From: DASWRT01 sp036403035
Lineage (GTDB): Bacteria > Pseudomonadota > Alphaproteobacteria > ATCC43930 > CGMCC-115725
DNA: 10,755 nucleotides
Direction of reading: 5' to 3'
Assembly (NCBI GenBank): GCA_036403035.1
Contig: DASWRT010000366.1
Location: 1 to 10,755 of the forward strand
This document shows positions 1-7,389 of the stretch, piece after piece. Position 1 is the first letter of the stretch. Each line of letters opens with the position of its first letter. Both the position numbers and the translations under genes were made by a program. The notes below the pieces were generated by a model. That model was not told the origin of the DNA and searched no databases. It saw only the letters and a program-made list of their open reading frames with translations.

Positions 1-3000
1 GCGCGTTCCCCGTCTCGATCGTGAGGCGGCCACCCTCCGGCATCGCATCGCGGGCATTGATGCAGAGGTTCAGGAGCGCATTCTCGAGCTGGTGCGGGTC
101 GCACAGCGTCGGCCAGAGCCCCCCGGCCAGCACCGTCTCGACCTGGATCGCGGGCCCGGCCGTGCGCCGCACCAAGTCCTCCAGCGAGGCCACCAGGCGG
201 TTGGCGTCCACCGGCTTTGGATCAAGCGGTTGACGGCGGGCAAAGGCGAGCAGGCGATGGGTGAGCGCGGCAGCCCGGTCGGCCGAGGCCAGGGCCGCAT
301 CCACATAGCGACCGAGATCGGCCGTGCGACCCGCCGCGGCGCGGCTGCGGAGCATGTGCAGACTGCCGACGACACCCTGGAGCAGGTTGTTGAAGTCATG
401 CGCGATGCCGCCGGTCAGCTGACCGATCGCCTCCATCTTCTGCGCCTGCCGGAGGTCGGCCTCGAGCTGCCGGCGGCGCGCCATCTCGGCGGCGACGCGC
501 TCCTCCAGCGCCGCGTTGAGGTCGCGCAGCACCGATTCGGCCTGCTTGCGCGCCGTGATGTCGACGGCGGCGCCCACCGCGCCGACGACCCGCCCCGCAT
601 CGTCCCGCAGCGGCGTCGCGTGCATCAGGATGGCGATCGAGCTGCCGTCGGCGAAGAGTATCTCCAGCTCGTCATTGCGGACCTCCTCGCCCCGCGCCGC
701 CCGCTGCACCGGCAAGTCGTCGGCCGGGATCTCGATCCCGTCGCGGAAGGCGCGGAAGGAGTTCGGCCTGATGTGGTCCGACGCGGAGAGCGAGGGGTTC
801 GCATGCTCCGGGAGGCGGAGCAGCGCCGCCGCCTGAGGGTTGCCGGATATCGTGCGGGCCTCGGAATCGTACGTGAACCATACGGCGGTCGGCACCGTCG
901 CCAGCACCGTTTCCAGCTCGACCGTGCGGGCGCGCAGCGCCTCCATGGCTTCCCGGCGAAGGCGCGCCATCTGCAAATTGGCGCCGACGCGGGCGAGCAG
1001 CTCGCGCGCGGAAAACGGCTTCGTCAGGTAATCGTCCGCGCCTGCGTCCATCCCTTCGACCCGCGTCTCCTCGCCCGCGCGGGCCGAGAGGAGCAGCACG
1101 GGGATCTCGCGCAGGGCAGGGTCCGCGCGGAGGGCGCGCAGAAGGCCGAAGCCGTCGAGGCGCGGCATCATGACGTCCGACAGCACGAGATCCGGCGCAC
1201 GCCGCCGGGCGGCGGCCAGCGCCGCCTCGCCGTCCGGAACCGCCTCGACCTCGTAGCCCTGGTCGACGAGCAGCCGGCAGACGTAGTCGCGCATGTCGGC
1301 GTTGTCGTCGGCCAGCAGCACGCGGGCGCCGGCAGCACCGGCGGACGCTGGAAGCGGCATGCCCAGATCGTCCGCCGCCGAGCGCGACAGGGCGGCGTCA
1401 GCGCCTGCGTCAGCGCCTGCGTCCGCCTCCGCGAGCCCGCCGCCGGCAGCGCCGGCAGGAAGCCAGCGCAGCGCCTCCTCGACATAGGCCTGGGCGCGGA
1501 CCCCGGTGTACACGCGGGTCCGTCCGCCGCGGACGCGCTCGGCCGGCAGGTGCGCGTCGCCGAGCGGGAGGGCGACGGTAAAGGTGGTGCCGCGGCCGAA
1601 CGTGCTGTCGGCCCGGATCGTGCCGCCGTGCAGCCGGACCAGCTCCTGCACCAGGGCGAGGCCGATGCCGCTGCCTTCAAAGGTCCGGCCCTTCGCACCT
1701 TCGACCCGGTGGAAGCGCTCGAACAGGCGCGGCAGCTCGTGCTCGGGGATGCCGGTGCCGGTGTCGCGCACGGTCAGCTCCGCCGCCGCGCCGTCCGCCG
1801 ACAGGCAAAGCGCGACGGCGATCTCGCCGTCGAACGTGAACTTGAAGGCGTTGGAGAGCAGGTTGAGGACCACCTTCTCCCACATGTCGCGGTCGACATA
1901 GACCGGCTCGCGGAGCGGCGGGCACTCGATGACGAGGCGCAGCCCGGCGCGGTCGACCGCGGAGCGGAAATTCGACGCGAGCTCAGCGGTGAAGGCGGCG
2001 AGATCGGTCGGCTCGTAGTTCGCCTCGACGCGGCCGGCCTCGATGCGGGAGAAATCGAGCAGGCTGTTGACGAGCTTCAGGAGGCGCAGGCCGTTGCGGT
2101 GCGCCGTATCGATCAGCGCCCGCTCTCCGGCGTCCCGCCCGCCCTCGGCCGGCAGCTTCGACAGGACCTCCTCCAGAGGCCCCAGCATCAGCGTCAGCGG
2201 CGTGCGGAACTCGTGGCTGACGTTGGAGAAGAAGGCGGTCTTGGCGCGGTCGATCTCGGCGAGCGCCTCGGCGCGCTTGCGCTCCTCTTCGAGCGCCTGC
2301 GCGTTGGCCAAGGCGGCCGCGATCTGGCCCGCGGCGAGGCCGAGGAAACCCTGATAGCTCTCATCGAAAAGCCGGAACGGGTTCAGGCCGACGATCAGGA
2401 CGCCGGCACGTCCCGTCTCGCCGGTGGGAAGGATCGGGAGCAGGGCCGCCTGACTCGAAGGCTGTCGCCAAGCGCCGCCGCTGGTCGGGACGCCGGCGCC
2501 GAAGAGCGCTCCCAAATCGGAGACGACGCGGAGTTGGTGGTCCCGCAGCACCTCGCTGAACGACCATGCCGTCGGGGAGCGATCGACCCTTACCGTCTCG
2601 GGCACCGACGGATGGTTCCGCTCGATGCCGCACACGCCGGCAAGAGTCAGGTTTCCATCCTCCTGATCGGCGACGTACAGCATCGCGAAGGGGATGTCGT
2701 GCGAATTGGTGCCCAGGGCGGCGACGGTCCGGTCGCAGACCTCCCGCCATGTCCGGGCGTCGGCCGTTCGCGCCGCCAATTCCTTCAGGAGGACGAGCTG
2801 ACGCTCGCCGATGACGCGCTGCGTGTCGTCGGTGTTGGCGCAGATGATGCCGCCCGCGCCGCCGTCATCGTCGGGGATCGGGCTGTACGAGAAGGTGTAG
2901 TAGGTCTCCTCGGGGTAGCCGTTGCGCTCCATGACGAGGAGCTGCGCCTCGACATAGGTTCCCTCGGCCCCCGCCATGGCGGTGGCGAGCATCGGGCCGA

Positions 3001-3322
3001 TTTCGCTCCAGATTTCCTGCCAGACTATCCGCGTCGGCTGCCCGAGCGCCCGGGGATGCTTGCCGCCGATGATCGACTTGTACGCATCGTTGTAGAGAAA
3101 GGTCAGCTCGCTGCCCCATCCGATCCAGATCGGCTGGCGGGACGTCAGCATGATCCGGACGGCGGTCTTGAGGCTTTGCGGCCAGCTCTCCGGCGGCCCT
3201 AACGGGGTGTCCTCCCAACCGAAGGCGCGCATCAGCGCGCCCATCTCGCCGCCGCCGACGAGGAAGTTCGGGCTCGCCGGCGCACCGTTCGGGCCGGTCA
3301 CATCGATATTGCCGTTCCGCAT
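1..3322 (-). CDS. Large hybrid sensor histidine kinase with two kinase modules (partial, C-terminus beyond left edge)
   Basis: Read on the minus strand, the frame is open from an ATG at 3322 to the left edge, about 1107 residues with no stop. Visible order: PAS-like N-terminus (~30-170), GAF-like region (~185-345), first HisKA with phospho-acceptor H370 in SHEFRTPLT, first HATPase_c (N box at N487, DTGTGIPE from D520, GSGIGLAL around 550), an Ala/Asp-rich linker (~630-655), a receiver domain with phospho-acceptor D716 in LSDVMMPRLDG and a downstream KPF lysine motif, a second PAS (~800-915), and a second HisKA with H975 in IAHDFNNLL. A second HATPase begins with an N box (NLCINARDA) just before the cut. 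The start is firm: an in-frame TAG lies ten codons upstream with no other start between. The likely role is cytoplasmic signal sensing and phosphorelay, since no membrane segment is evident. The signal is unknown, and a second receiver may follow beyond the edge. A GC-hairpin element separates it from the metabolic genes upstream. Confidence 0.93.
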   Translation of the reverse strand, partial: MRNGNIDVTGPNGAPASPNFLVGGGEMGALMRAFGWEDTPLGPPESWPQSLKTAVRIMLTSRQPIWIGWGSELTFLYNDAYKSIIGGKHPRALGQPTRIVWQEIWSEIGPMLATAMAGAEGTYVEAQLLVMERNGYPEETYYTFSYSPIPDDDGGAGGIICANTDDTQRVIGERQLVLLKELAARTADARTWREVCDRTVAALGTNSHDIPFAMLYVADQEDGNLTLAGVCGIERNHPSVPETVRVDRSPTAWSFSEVLRDHQLRVVSDLGALFGAGVPTSGGAWRQPSSQAALLPILPTGETGRAGVLIVGLNPFRLFDESYQGFLGLAAGQIAAALANAQALEEERKRAEALAEIDRAKTAFFSNVSHEFRTPLTLMLGPLEEVLSKLPAEGGRDAGERALIDTAHRNGLRLLKLVNSLLDFSRIEAGRVEANYEPTDLAAFTAELASNFRSAVDRAGLRLVIECPPLREPVYVDRDMWEKVVLNLLSNAFKFTFDGEIAVALCLSADGAAAELTVRDTGTGIPEHELPRLFERFHRVEGAKGRTFEGSGIGLALVQELVRLHGGTIRADSTFGRGTTFTVALPLGDAHLPAERVRGGRTRVYTGVRAQAYVEEALRWLPAGAAGGGLAEADAGADAGADAALSRSAADDLGMPLPASAGAAGARVLLADDNADMRDYVCRLLVDQGYEVEAVPDGEAALAAARRRAPDLVLSDVMMPRLDGFGLLRALRADPALREIPVLLLSARAGEETRVEGMDAGADDYLTKPFSARELLARVGANLQMARLRREAMEALRARTVELETVLATVPTAVWFTYDSEARTISGNPQAAALLRLPEHANPSLSASDHIRPNSFRAFRDGIEIPADDLPVQRAARGEEVRNDELEILFADGSSIAILMHATPLRDDAGRVVGAVGAAVDITARKQAESVLRDLNAALEERVAAEMARRRQLEADLRQAQKMEAIGQLTGGIAHDFNNLLQGVVGSLHMLRSRAAAGRTADLGRYVDAALASADRAAALTHRLLAFARRQPLDPKPVDANRLVASLEDLVRRTAGPAIQVETVLAGGLWPTLCDPHQLENALLNLCINARDAMPEGGRLTIETGNA
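1395..1428. repeat. 12-bp tandem repeat in kinase linker
   Basis: The unit GCGTCAGCGCCT occurs twice in tandem (1395-1406, 1407-1418), followed by an imperfect partial third copy to 1428. On the coding (minus) strand it encodes an Ala-Asp-Ala-Gly repeat in the linker between the first ATPase domain and the receiver (~residues 632-643). In-frame 12-bp units could change copy number by slippage without breaking the protein, altering only the linker length. Confidence 0.75.
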
Positions 3323-3531
3323 GCGACGTGCAGTTCCTGCCGGTAGGTTCCGCTACCGCGGAGGCCGCCGCGGTCGAAGGCCACCTTTTGCCGCATACGA
3401 ACGGTGCAAGACAAGACCCGCCTTTGGGCGATTGCGCGGCGGGCCGGCAATCGCGGCCGCTCGCACGGTCGCGCCCTGGATCGGATTTCGACCGGGCTTG
3501 GAACGGGCAGCCGGGCATTGCGCCGGCTTGC

Positions 3532-3622
3532 CCCGCCCCGCCCTTCCCTCGCAGGGGAAGGGAGAAAAGCCGAACGCTCTCAAAACCCTTCGCCCGTGCG
3601 GGGAAGGAGGAGGCGGGGCGGG
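3532..3622. repeat. Nested GC-rich inverted repeat, REP/BIME-like
   Basis: The outer arms are an exact 11-bp inverted pair, CCCGCCCCGCC (3532-3542) and GGCGGGGCGGG (3612-3622). Inside lie two hairpins. The first is an exact 8-bp stem, CCCTTCCC (3541-3548) with GGGAAGGG (3555-3562), loop of six. The second is CCTTC-g-CCC (3587-3595) with GGG-GAAGG (3600-3607), one bulged base, loop GTGC. The outer and first inner stems share two bases, so they compete slightly. A pair of related palindromes within a larger stem between genes resembles the dispersed extragenic palindromes of GC-rich Proteobacteria. Copy number elsewhere in the genome cannot be seen here. Confidence 0.65.
3582..3607 (-). terminator. 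Candidate intrinsic terminator of the minus-strand metabolic operon
   Basis: About 25 bases beyond the stop of the EPSPS-like gene, in its direction of transcription, an 8-bp GC-rich stem with one bulge and a 4-base loop is followed by G and then TTTT. The position and hairpin-plus-T layout fit an intrinsic terminator. The T tract is short, so termination may be partial, and the hairpin may simply be part of the REP-like element. Confidence 0.5.
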
Positions 3623-3632
3623 ACCGGGGCCG

Positions 3633-4991
3633 TCAGGTCGCGGAGACCAGCTCCGCCGCCGCCGGCGCCGTCCCATTCGTCAGGGCGCCGAAGGCATCGA
3701 AGAAGCCGGGGAACGAGCACACGACGCTGTCGCCGCCCGGCAGCCGGTTGCCGTGTCGGCACTTCGCCGTCGCGATGTACAGAGACATGAAGATCCGGTG
3801 ATCGCCCCAACTGCTCAACTCGACGCCGCCCTCCGGGTCGGCGCCGTCGCCGCGGATGAGGAAGCCGTCGAGCACGTCGCCGTCGAAGATCGGCTCGATA
3901 TCGACGGCCAGCTTGGTCAGTTCGGCGATCATCGCCTGAATCCGCGGCGACTTGTGAAGCCGGGTGATCGAGCCGCCCGTGACCTTGAAGGTGCCGTCCA
4001 CGAACGCGCCGATCGCGGCGAGGGTGGGAATGATGTTCGGGCAGTCGCTGGTGTCGAAATGGAAGTCGCCCTTCAGGACGCCGCGACCGCCGTTGACGAC
4101 GGTCAGGGTCTGATCCCGCTCGTCGAACGCGAGTTGCAGGCCCAGGCGCCGGACGATGTCGACGATGGCGCGCTCTCCCTGCAGGCTCTCCTCGGACATG
4201 TTGCGCAGCGTGTAGCGGCCCTCGAACAGGGCCGTCGCCGCGAGGAGATACGAGGCGGAGGTGTAGTCGCCGCTTATGACCGTGTCGACCGCCCGGTACG
4301 CGCCCGGCTCGACCCTGAAGGTGCGGAAATCGTCGGTGCAGTCCACCGCGGCGCCGGCGTGCCGCATCGCCGTCAGCGTCTGCCGGATGTAGGATTGCGA
4401 CAGGATCGTGCCGGTGACGCGGATCGTCGTCGGCTTCCGCGCGAGCGGCGCCGCGAGCAGCAAGGCGGTGATGAACTGCGAGCTGATGTTGCCCGGCACC
4501 GTAGTGACGCCGCCCTCCAGCCGGTCGCCCAGCACGACGATCGGGGCTCGCCCGTCCTCGGCGATGTGCGAGATCTCGGCGCCGAGGTCCCGCAGCGACG
4601 CGATCAGCGGCGACATGACCCGGTTCCGCAGCGTCGCGTCGCCGGTGATCACGGTGATGCCCTCGATTGCGGACGCGATTGCCGCGAAGGTCCGGAAGAC
4701 CAGCCCGGAGCCGGACGCCTGGATGATCGGCGACCGGGCGGAGGTGCGCCGGCCGCCGACGCCCGTCACCTCCGCGTATCCGTCGTGACGGCGGATCTTC
4801 GCCCCGATGTTCTCGCAGGCGGCGATCATGGTGTCGGTTTCCTGGCACCGGAGATCGTTGTAGATCCGGGATGTCCCCTCCGCCAGGGACGCGATGAGCA
4901 GAGCCCGCTGCGTCTCCGGCTTCGACGACGGCACGTGCACGAGCCGGGCGGTATCGTCGCCGGCGGCTCGATCCAAGGAAAACATCGACAT
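3633..4991 (-). CDS. EPSP-synthase-like enolpyruvyl transferase with altered active site
   Basis: This 452-residue protein is in the usual size range for EPSP synthases (AroA), which move the enolpyruvyl group of PEP onto a sugar-like hydroxyl. Compared with E. coli AroA from memory, retained residues are K24 (K22), R29 (R27), R100, R124, the SSQF motif S170/S171/Q172 (S169/S170/Q171), S198 and Y201 (S197, Y200), D316 (D313), K347 (K340), R350 (R344) and DHR R399 (R386). Changed residues: S23 is P25, the GNAGTAMRP loop reads SGSGLVFRT so T97 and P101 become Leu and Thr, N336 is T343, K-E-T-D-R reads K-S-P-R so catalytic E341 has no equivalent, and PEP-binding K411 is C425. It probably acts on a different acceptor or by altered chemistry. 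ATG 4991 shares one base with the upstream TGA (TGATG), implying translational coupling; a second ATG lies two codons later. This is unlikely to be housekeeping AroA. Confidence 0.88.
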   Translation of the reverse strand: MSMFSLDRAAGDDTARLVHVPSSKPETQRALLIASLAEGTSRIYNDLRCQETDTMIAACENIGAKIRRHDGYAEVTGVGGRRTSARSPIIQASGSGLVFRTFAAIASAIEGITVITGDATLRNRVMSPLIASLRDLGAEISHIAEDGRAPIVVLGDRLEGGVTTVPGNISSQFITALLLAAPLARKPTTIRVTGTILSQSYIRQTLTAMRHAGAAVDCTDDFRTFRVEPGAYRAVDTVISGDYTSASYLLAATALFEGRYTLRNMSEESLQGERAIVDIVRRLGLQLAFDERDQTLTVVNGGRGVLKGDFHFDTSDCPNIIPTLAAIGAFVDGTFKVTGGSITRLHKSPRIQAMIAELTKLAVDIEPIFDGDVLDGFLIRGDGADPEGGVELSSWGDHRIFMSLYIATAKCRHGNRLPGGDSVVCSFPGFFDAFGALTNGTAPAAAELVSAT

Positions 4992-5743
4992 CACCCGACC
5001 GCCGTCTTGCGGGCGTTGACGACGGTGTCCTCGTAGACCTCGCGGAAGAACATCGCGAGGATCTCCTGGATGTCGTCGATGTACTTGAAGACCATCCGGA
5101 AATCGTCCTCGCTCAGGATGAGCTGCGTGAGGATCTTCCACATCTCCATCGAGTGGTCCTCGTTGGTGTCGACGCTGAGGTGGGCCTCCTGGCCCTTCAC
5201 CATGTCCCGTCCCAGCGTCTCCTGAAGCGAATGCACGAACTCGGGCTGAAGCTTCGCCTGGGTGTACTCGACGAGGTAGTTGGAGACGACGGGCGCCATC
5301 GGGTGCTCGTGCTCCAGCGCGTAATAGAAGAAGCCTTGGAACAGGCGCGTCGAGAGGTACGGCTCCGTGCCGTAGATCTCGTCCAGCGTGATGCCCGCAG
5401 CCTCGCAATCCCTGAAGTACAGCTTGTCGTGGAGCATCTCGTCGGCCTGATAGTGCGCGTAGTCCGCGGCGGCCCTGGGCGAGATCTCGGCGATCTTGTA
5501 GATGGCCTTGGACTGGCTGACGCGCGACAGGCGAATGCGCCAGACATGCTCGATCAGCGTCCGCCGGTAGTACGGCAGGTTGATCTGCTTGTCCTTCAAG
5601 TGCGACGCGAAGGGAACGGTCCGCTTCCATTCCTCCATCTTGCGATCGAGATAGCGGTCCAGCTCGGCCTTTCGCTTCAGCCCTTCGAGATCCGAGAAAT
5701 AGGGTTGCGGGTGAGCGATTCCGGAATTGCGTACGCGGTTCAT
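4991..5743 (-). CDS. Haem-oxygenase-like (TenA-fold/HDO) putative di-iron oxidase
   Basis: The protein has 250 residues and looks all-helical, with no signal peptide or membrane segment. Putative metal ligands typical of haem-oxygenase-like di-iron oxidases are visible: H105 in EMLHDKLYFRD (E102/D101 nearby), E144 in YYALEHEHP, and H188, D192 and H197 in AHLSVDTNEDH. The family usually shows H-x3-D-x2-H; here the last spacing is x4, suggesting a two-residue insertion. The expected first-helix glutamate seven residues before H105 is a tyrosine, so the first ligand is uncertain. Characterised members (BesC, UndA, SznF, CADD) carry out O2-dependent C-C cleavage, decarboxylation or N-oxygenation on amino or fatty acids; the substrate here is unknown. 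The ATG at 5743 was chosen for its AGGAG six bases upstream; the frame stays open to 5980, but that extension looks non-coding. Its stop overlaps the EPSPS-like start, so the two proteins are probably made together. Confidence 0.82.
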   Translation of the reverse strand: MNRVRNSGIAHPQPYFSDLEGLKRKAELDRYLDRKMEEWKRTVPFASHLKDKQINLPYYRRTLIEHVWRIRLSRVSQSKAIYKIAEISPRAAADYAHYQADEMLHDKLYFRDCEAAGITLDEIYGTEPYLSTRLFQGFFYYALEHEHPMAPVVSNYLVEYTQAKLQPEFVHSLQETLGRDMVKGQEAHLSVDTNEDHSMEMWKILTQLILSEDDFRMVFKYIDDIQEILAMFFREVYEDTVVNARKTAVG

Positions 5744-6054
5744 CGTCAGCTCCTGCTTGTACGCGGGGTGATCGGGATGCCTGCGGTCTGGAGCACGCCT
5801 GCGACAGTCCGGTCCGGGCCCTGCCCGCGCTTGCGGTCCGCCCCGATCGTGCCGGGTGGAATGCGTGCTCTCCATGAGGGTATCGGGACGTCCGGAAGGC
5901 GGACAGATATGCTGAGGTATACGCTCGCTTCCGCCTCGTTCGGTTCGGCGATCCGGATAGGGAAGGGCGCCGCCCGGCAACCGGACGGTGCGTCGCTCGC
6001 CAAGGCGGCGACGCAGCCCGCGCCGCGTCGTGCTTCACCGCCGCGGCGGTCGTG
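5744..6054. other. Intergenic gap between MFS exporter and HDO genes
   Basis: These 311 bases lie between two genes on the same strand. Frames crossing them on the minus strand are Arg/Pro/Ala-rich and show no recognisable domain. A 14-bp perfect palindrome, ACCGCCGCGGCGGT (6037-6050), sits just beyond the exporter stop but has no T tract, so it is a weak terminator candidate. The minus strand contains GTATACC and CATATC near 5906-5920 that could be -10 elements, without a matching -35. The gap is long for one operon, so the HDO/EPSPS-like pair may have its own promoter here. Confidence 0.6.
5750..5754 (-). promoter_or_regulatory. Ribosome binding site that fixes the HDO start
   Basis: AGGAG lies six bases before the ATG at 5743 on the minus strand. 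It favours this start over the upstream in-frame starts, the furthest at 5980, whose added residues are Arg/Pro-rich and lack any family feature. Confidence 0.8.
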
Positions 6055-7302
6055 TCAGGAGGAGACCTGCGGCTGCGACGCCGGGAGTTGCCAGGAGCAA
6101 TAGACCGAGAGGGTGGTGCTCGACGCCAGGACCGCGAACAGCACCCACAGCCCCCGGTCGGCGCCGTAAGCGATGACGATCGCGCCGATCGCGCCGGTAA
6201 GCAGGGCCTGGAACCCCAGCGCGACGCTGGCCAAGGTGCTGTTCACCCGTCCGATCATGCTCTTTTCGACGATCTGCATGACCCAGCTGTTCCGCGCCAC
6301 GCGGATCCCGGCGTTTCCGAATCCCAGCACGGGCGCCAGCCATACGATCGTGAGCAGGCTCGGCGCGCCGGACTGGAGCAGGACGACGGCGGAGAAGAGA
6401 GCCATGTTGAGGACGATCGACGGGACGTAATCCCATTTCCGGATCATCCTCGGCAGGAGGAAGGCGGCGAGGATCGCGCCGATCCCGAACAGCATCTCGT
6501 ACTTCGCGAACTCCACGATCGGCGCCTTCAGGACGCCGACCAGCAGCGTCGGAACGAGGTAGTTGCCGACCATCACGCAGGCGTAGGGTGCGAACGACGC
6601 CAGCATCAGGACGGACGAGGCCGGCCGGCGAACGAGGTAGTCCGCCCCGGCGCGGAAATCGCCGACGACGCTGCCGCGCTTCCCGGCGGCCGCGACGTGG
6701 CCCGGCCGATATCGGATCGACGACACGGCGAGCACCGAGATCGCGATCATCACGGCGTTCCAGAGCACGATGCGCTCCAGGCTCCAGTCCTTCAGCATCA
6801 GCGCGATGGCGGCGCCGGTGAAGACGGTGGCTGCCTGGCCTTCCACCTCCATCAGGGAATTCACCAGGTTGTATTTGTTCCTCGGGATCACCTCCTGCAC
6901 GAAGGCCGGCCGGGCCGAGTTGTTCGCGGCGAGGAACACGCACCCGGCGACGAAATAGATCGCCAGCGCGGCGACATGCAGATCCAAGAACCGATGGAAG
7001 CAGAAGAGAAGAAGCAGCGAGAACAGAAAGCCGAGCCGCAGCAGGATCAGCATCCGCTTCCTCGACAGGCGGTCGATGTAGACGCCGAGAACCGGACCGA
7101 TGAAGATCATGCTCGAATTGGCGCAGAACGCGACGTAGCTGAGCAGCGCCTGCCCGTCCTCCGCGTTCACCAGGTACCAGGACGCGACGGTGATCGAAAT
7201 GCCGACGCTGATGGCCGCCGTCAGGTTGGACAGCGACAGCAGGTAGATCGTCCGGGACCGGAAGAGCGGGTCGTCGAAGGCGGCGAACGGATTGGCCGGC
7301 AT
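6055..7302 (-). CDS. MFS transporter, probable product exporter
   Basis: The protein has 415 residues with repeated long hydrophobic stretches compatible with about twelve membrane helices, the usual size for a major facilitator superfamily transporter of the inner membrane. The MFS motif A is clear between helices 2 and 3: G-x3-D-R-x-S-R-K at residues 73-82. The general character resembles the drug and siderophore exporter branch (EntS/MFS_3-like). ATG 7302 is preceded by AAAGGGA about ten bases upstream. It follows the LuxR-type gene by 87 bases on the same strand and precedes the oxidase gene. In this context it most likely exports the cluster product or gives self-protection; an import role cannot be excluded. 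The substrate is unknown. Confidence 0.87.
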   Translation of the reverse strand: MPANPFAAFDDPLFRSRTIYLLSLSNLTAAISVGISITVASWYLVNAEDGQALLSYVAFCANSSMIFIGPVLGVYIDRLSRKRMLILLRLGFLFSLLLLFCFHRFLDLHVAALAIYFVAGCVFLAANNSARPAFVQEVIPRNKYNLVNSLMEVEGQAATVFTGAAIALMLKDWSLERIVLWNAVMIAISVLAVSSIRYRPGHVAAAGKRGSVVGDFRAGADYLVRRPASSVLMLASFAPYACVMVGNYLVPTLLVGVLKAPIVEFAKYEMLFGIGAILAAFLLPRMIRKWDYVPSIVLNMALFSAVVLLQSGAPSLLTIVWLAPVLGFGNAGIRVARNSWVMQIVEKSMIGRVNSTLASVALGFQALLTGAIGAIVIAYGADRGLWVLFAVLASSTTLSVYCSWQLPASQPQVSS

Positions 7303-7389
7303 GGATCGTTCGTCCCTTTCCGTTCACGCTCGCATCGCCCCGGCCGTGAGGCCACGAGATCCGTACGGGGCAACGGCCCTCGTGGAGGG

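Larger units (their letters stand above)
3323..3632. other. Intergenic gap between kinase and EPSPS-like gene
   Basis: There is no convincing gene in these 310 bases. The half nearest the EPSPS-like gene holds a nested GC-rich inverted repeat with a terminator-like hairpin (listed separately). The half nearest the kinase should carry the kinase promoter, but I found no well-spaced -35/-10 pair. An AGGA lies about a dozen bases before the kinase ATG as a loosely spaced ribosome binding site. Open frames across the gap are short and compositionally biased. Confidence 0.7.

Noticed and set aside
92..3202. A 1036-codon open frame on the plus strand
   Set aside because: It lies opposite the hybrid kinase, whose motifs are unmistakable on the minus strand. 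The plus-strand translation is Arg/Gly/Ala-rich with no domain and results from GC-biased third codon positions.
3323..3345. A GGAAC...CGTC pair resembling an EcfG-type promoter before the kinase
   Set aside because: The spacing is 18 bases and the -10-like part abuts the start codon, leaving no leader; it is probably coincidence.
3150..5036. A 628-codon open frame on the plus strand
   Set aside because: It overlaps the kinase start, the intergenic hairpins and the EPSPS-like gene on the opposite strand, and its translation has biased composition with no domain.
3633..6038. An 801-codon version of the EPSPS-like frame with a long N-terminal extension
   Set aside because: The extra residues are an out-of-frame reading of the oxidase gene. 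The family N-terminus begins just after ATG 4991, which is coupled to the oxidase stop.
6037..6050. The palindrome ACCGCCGCGGCGGT as a terminator for the exporter gene
   Set aside because: It has no T tract and a stem of only about five base pairs once a loop is allowed; short palindromes of this kind are common in GC-rich DNA.
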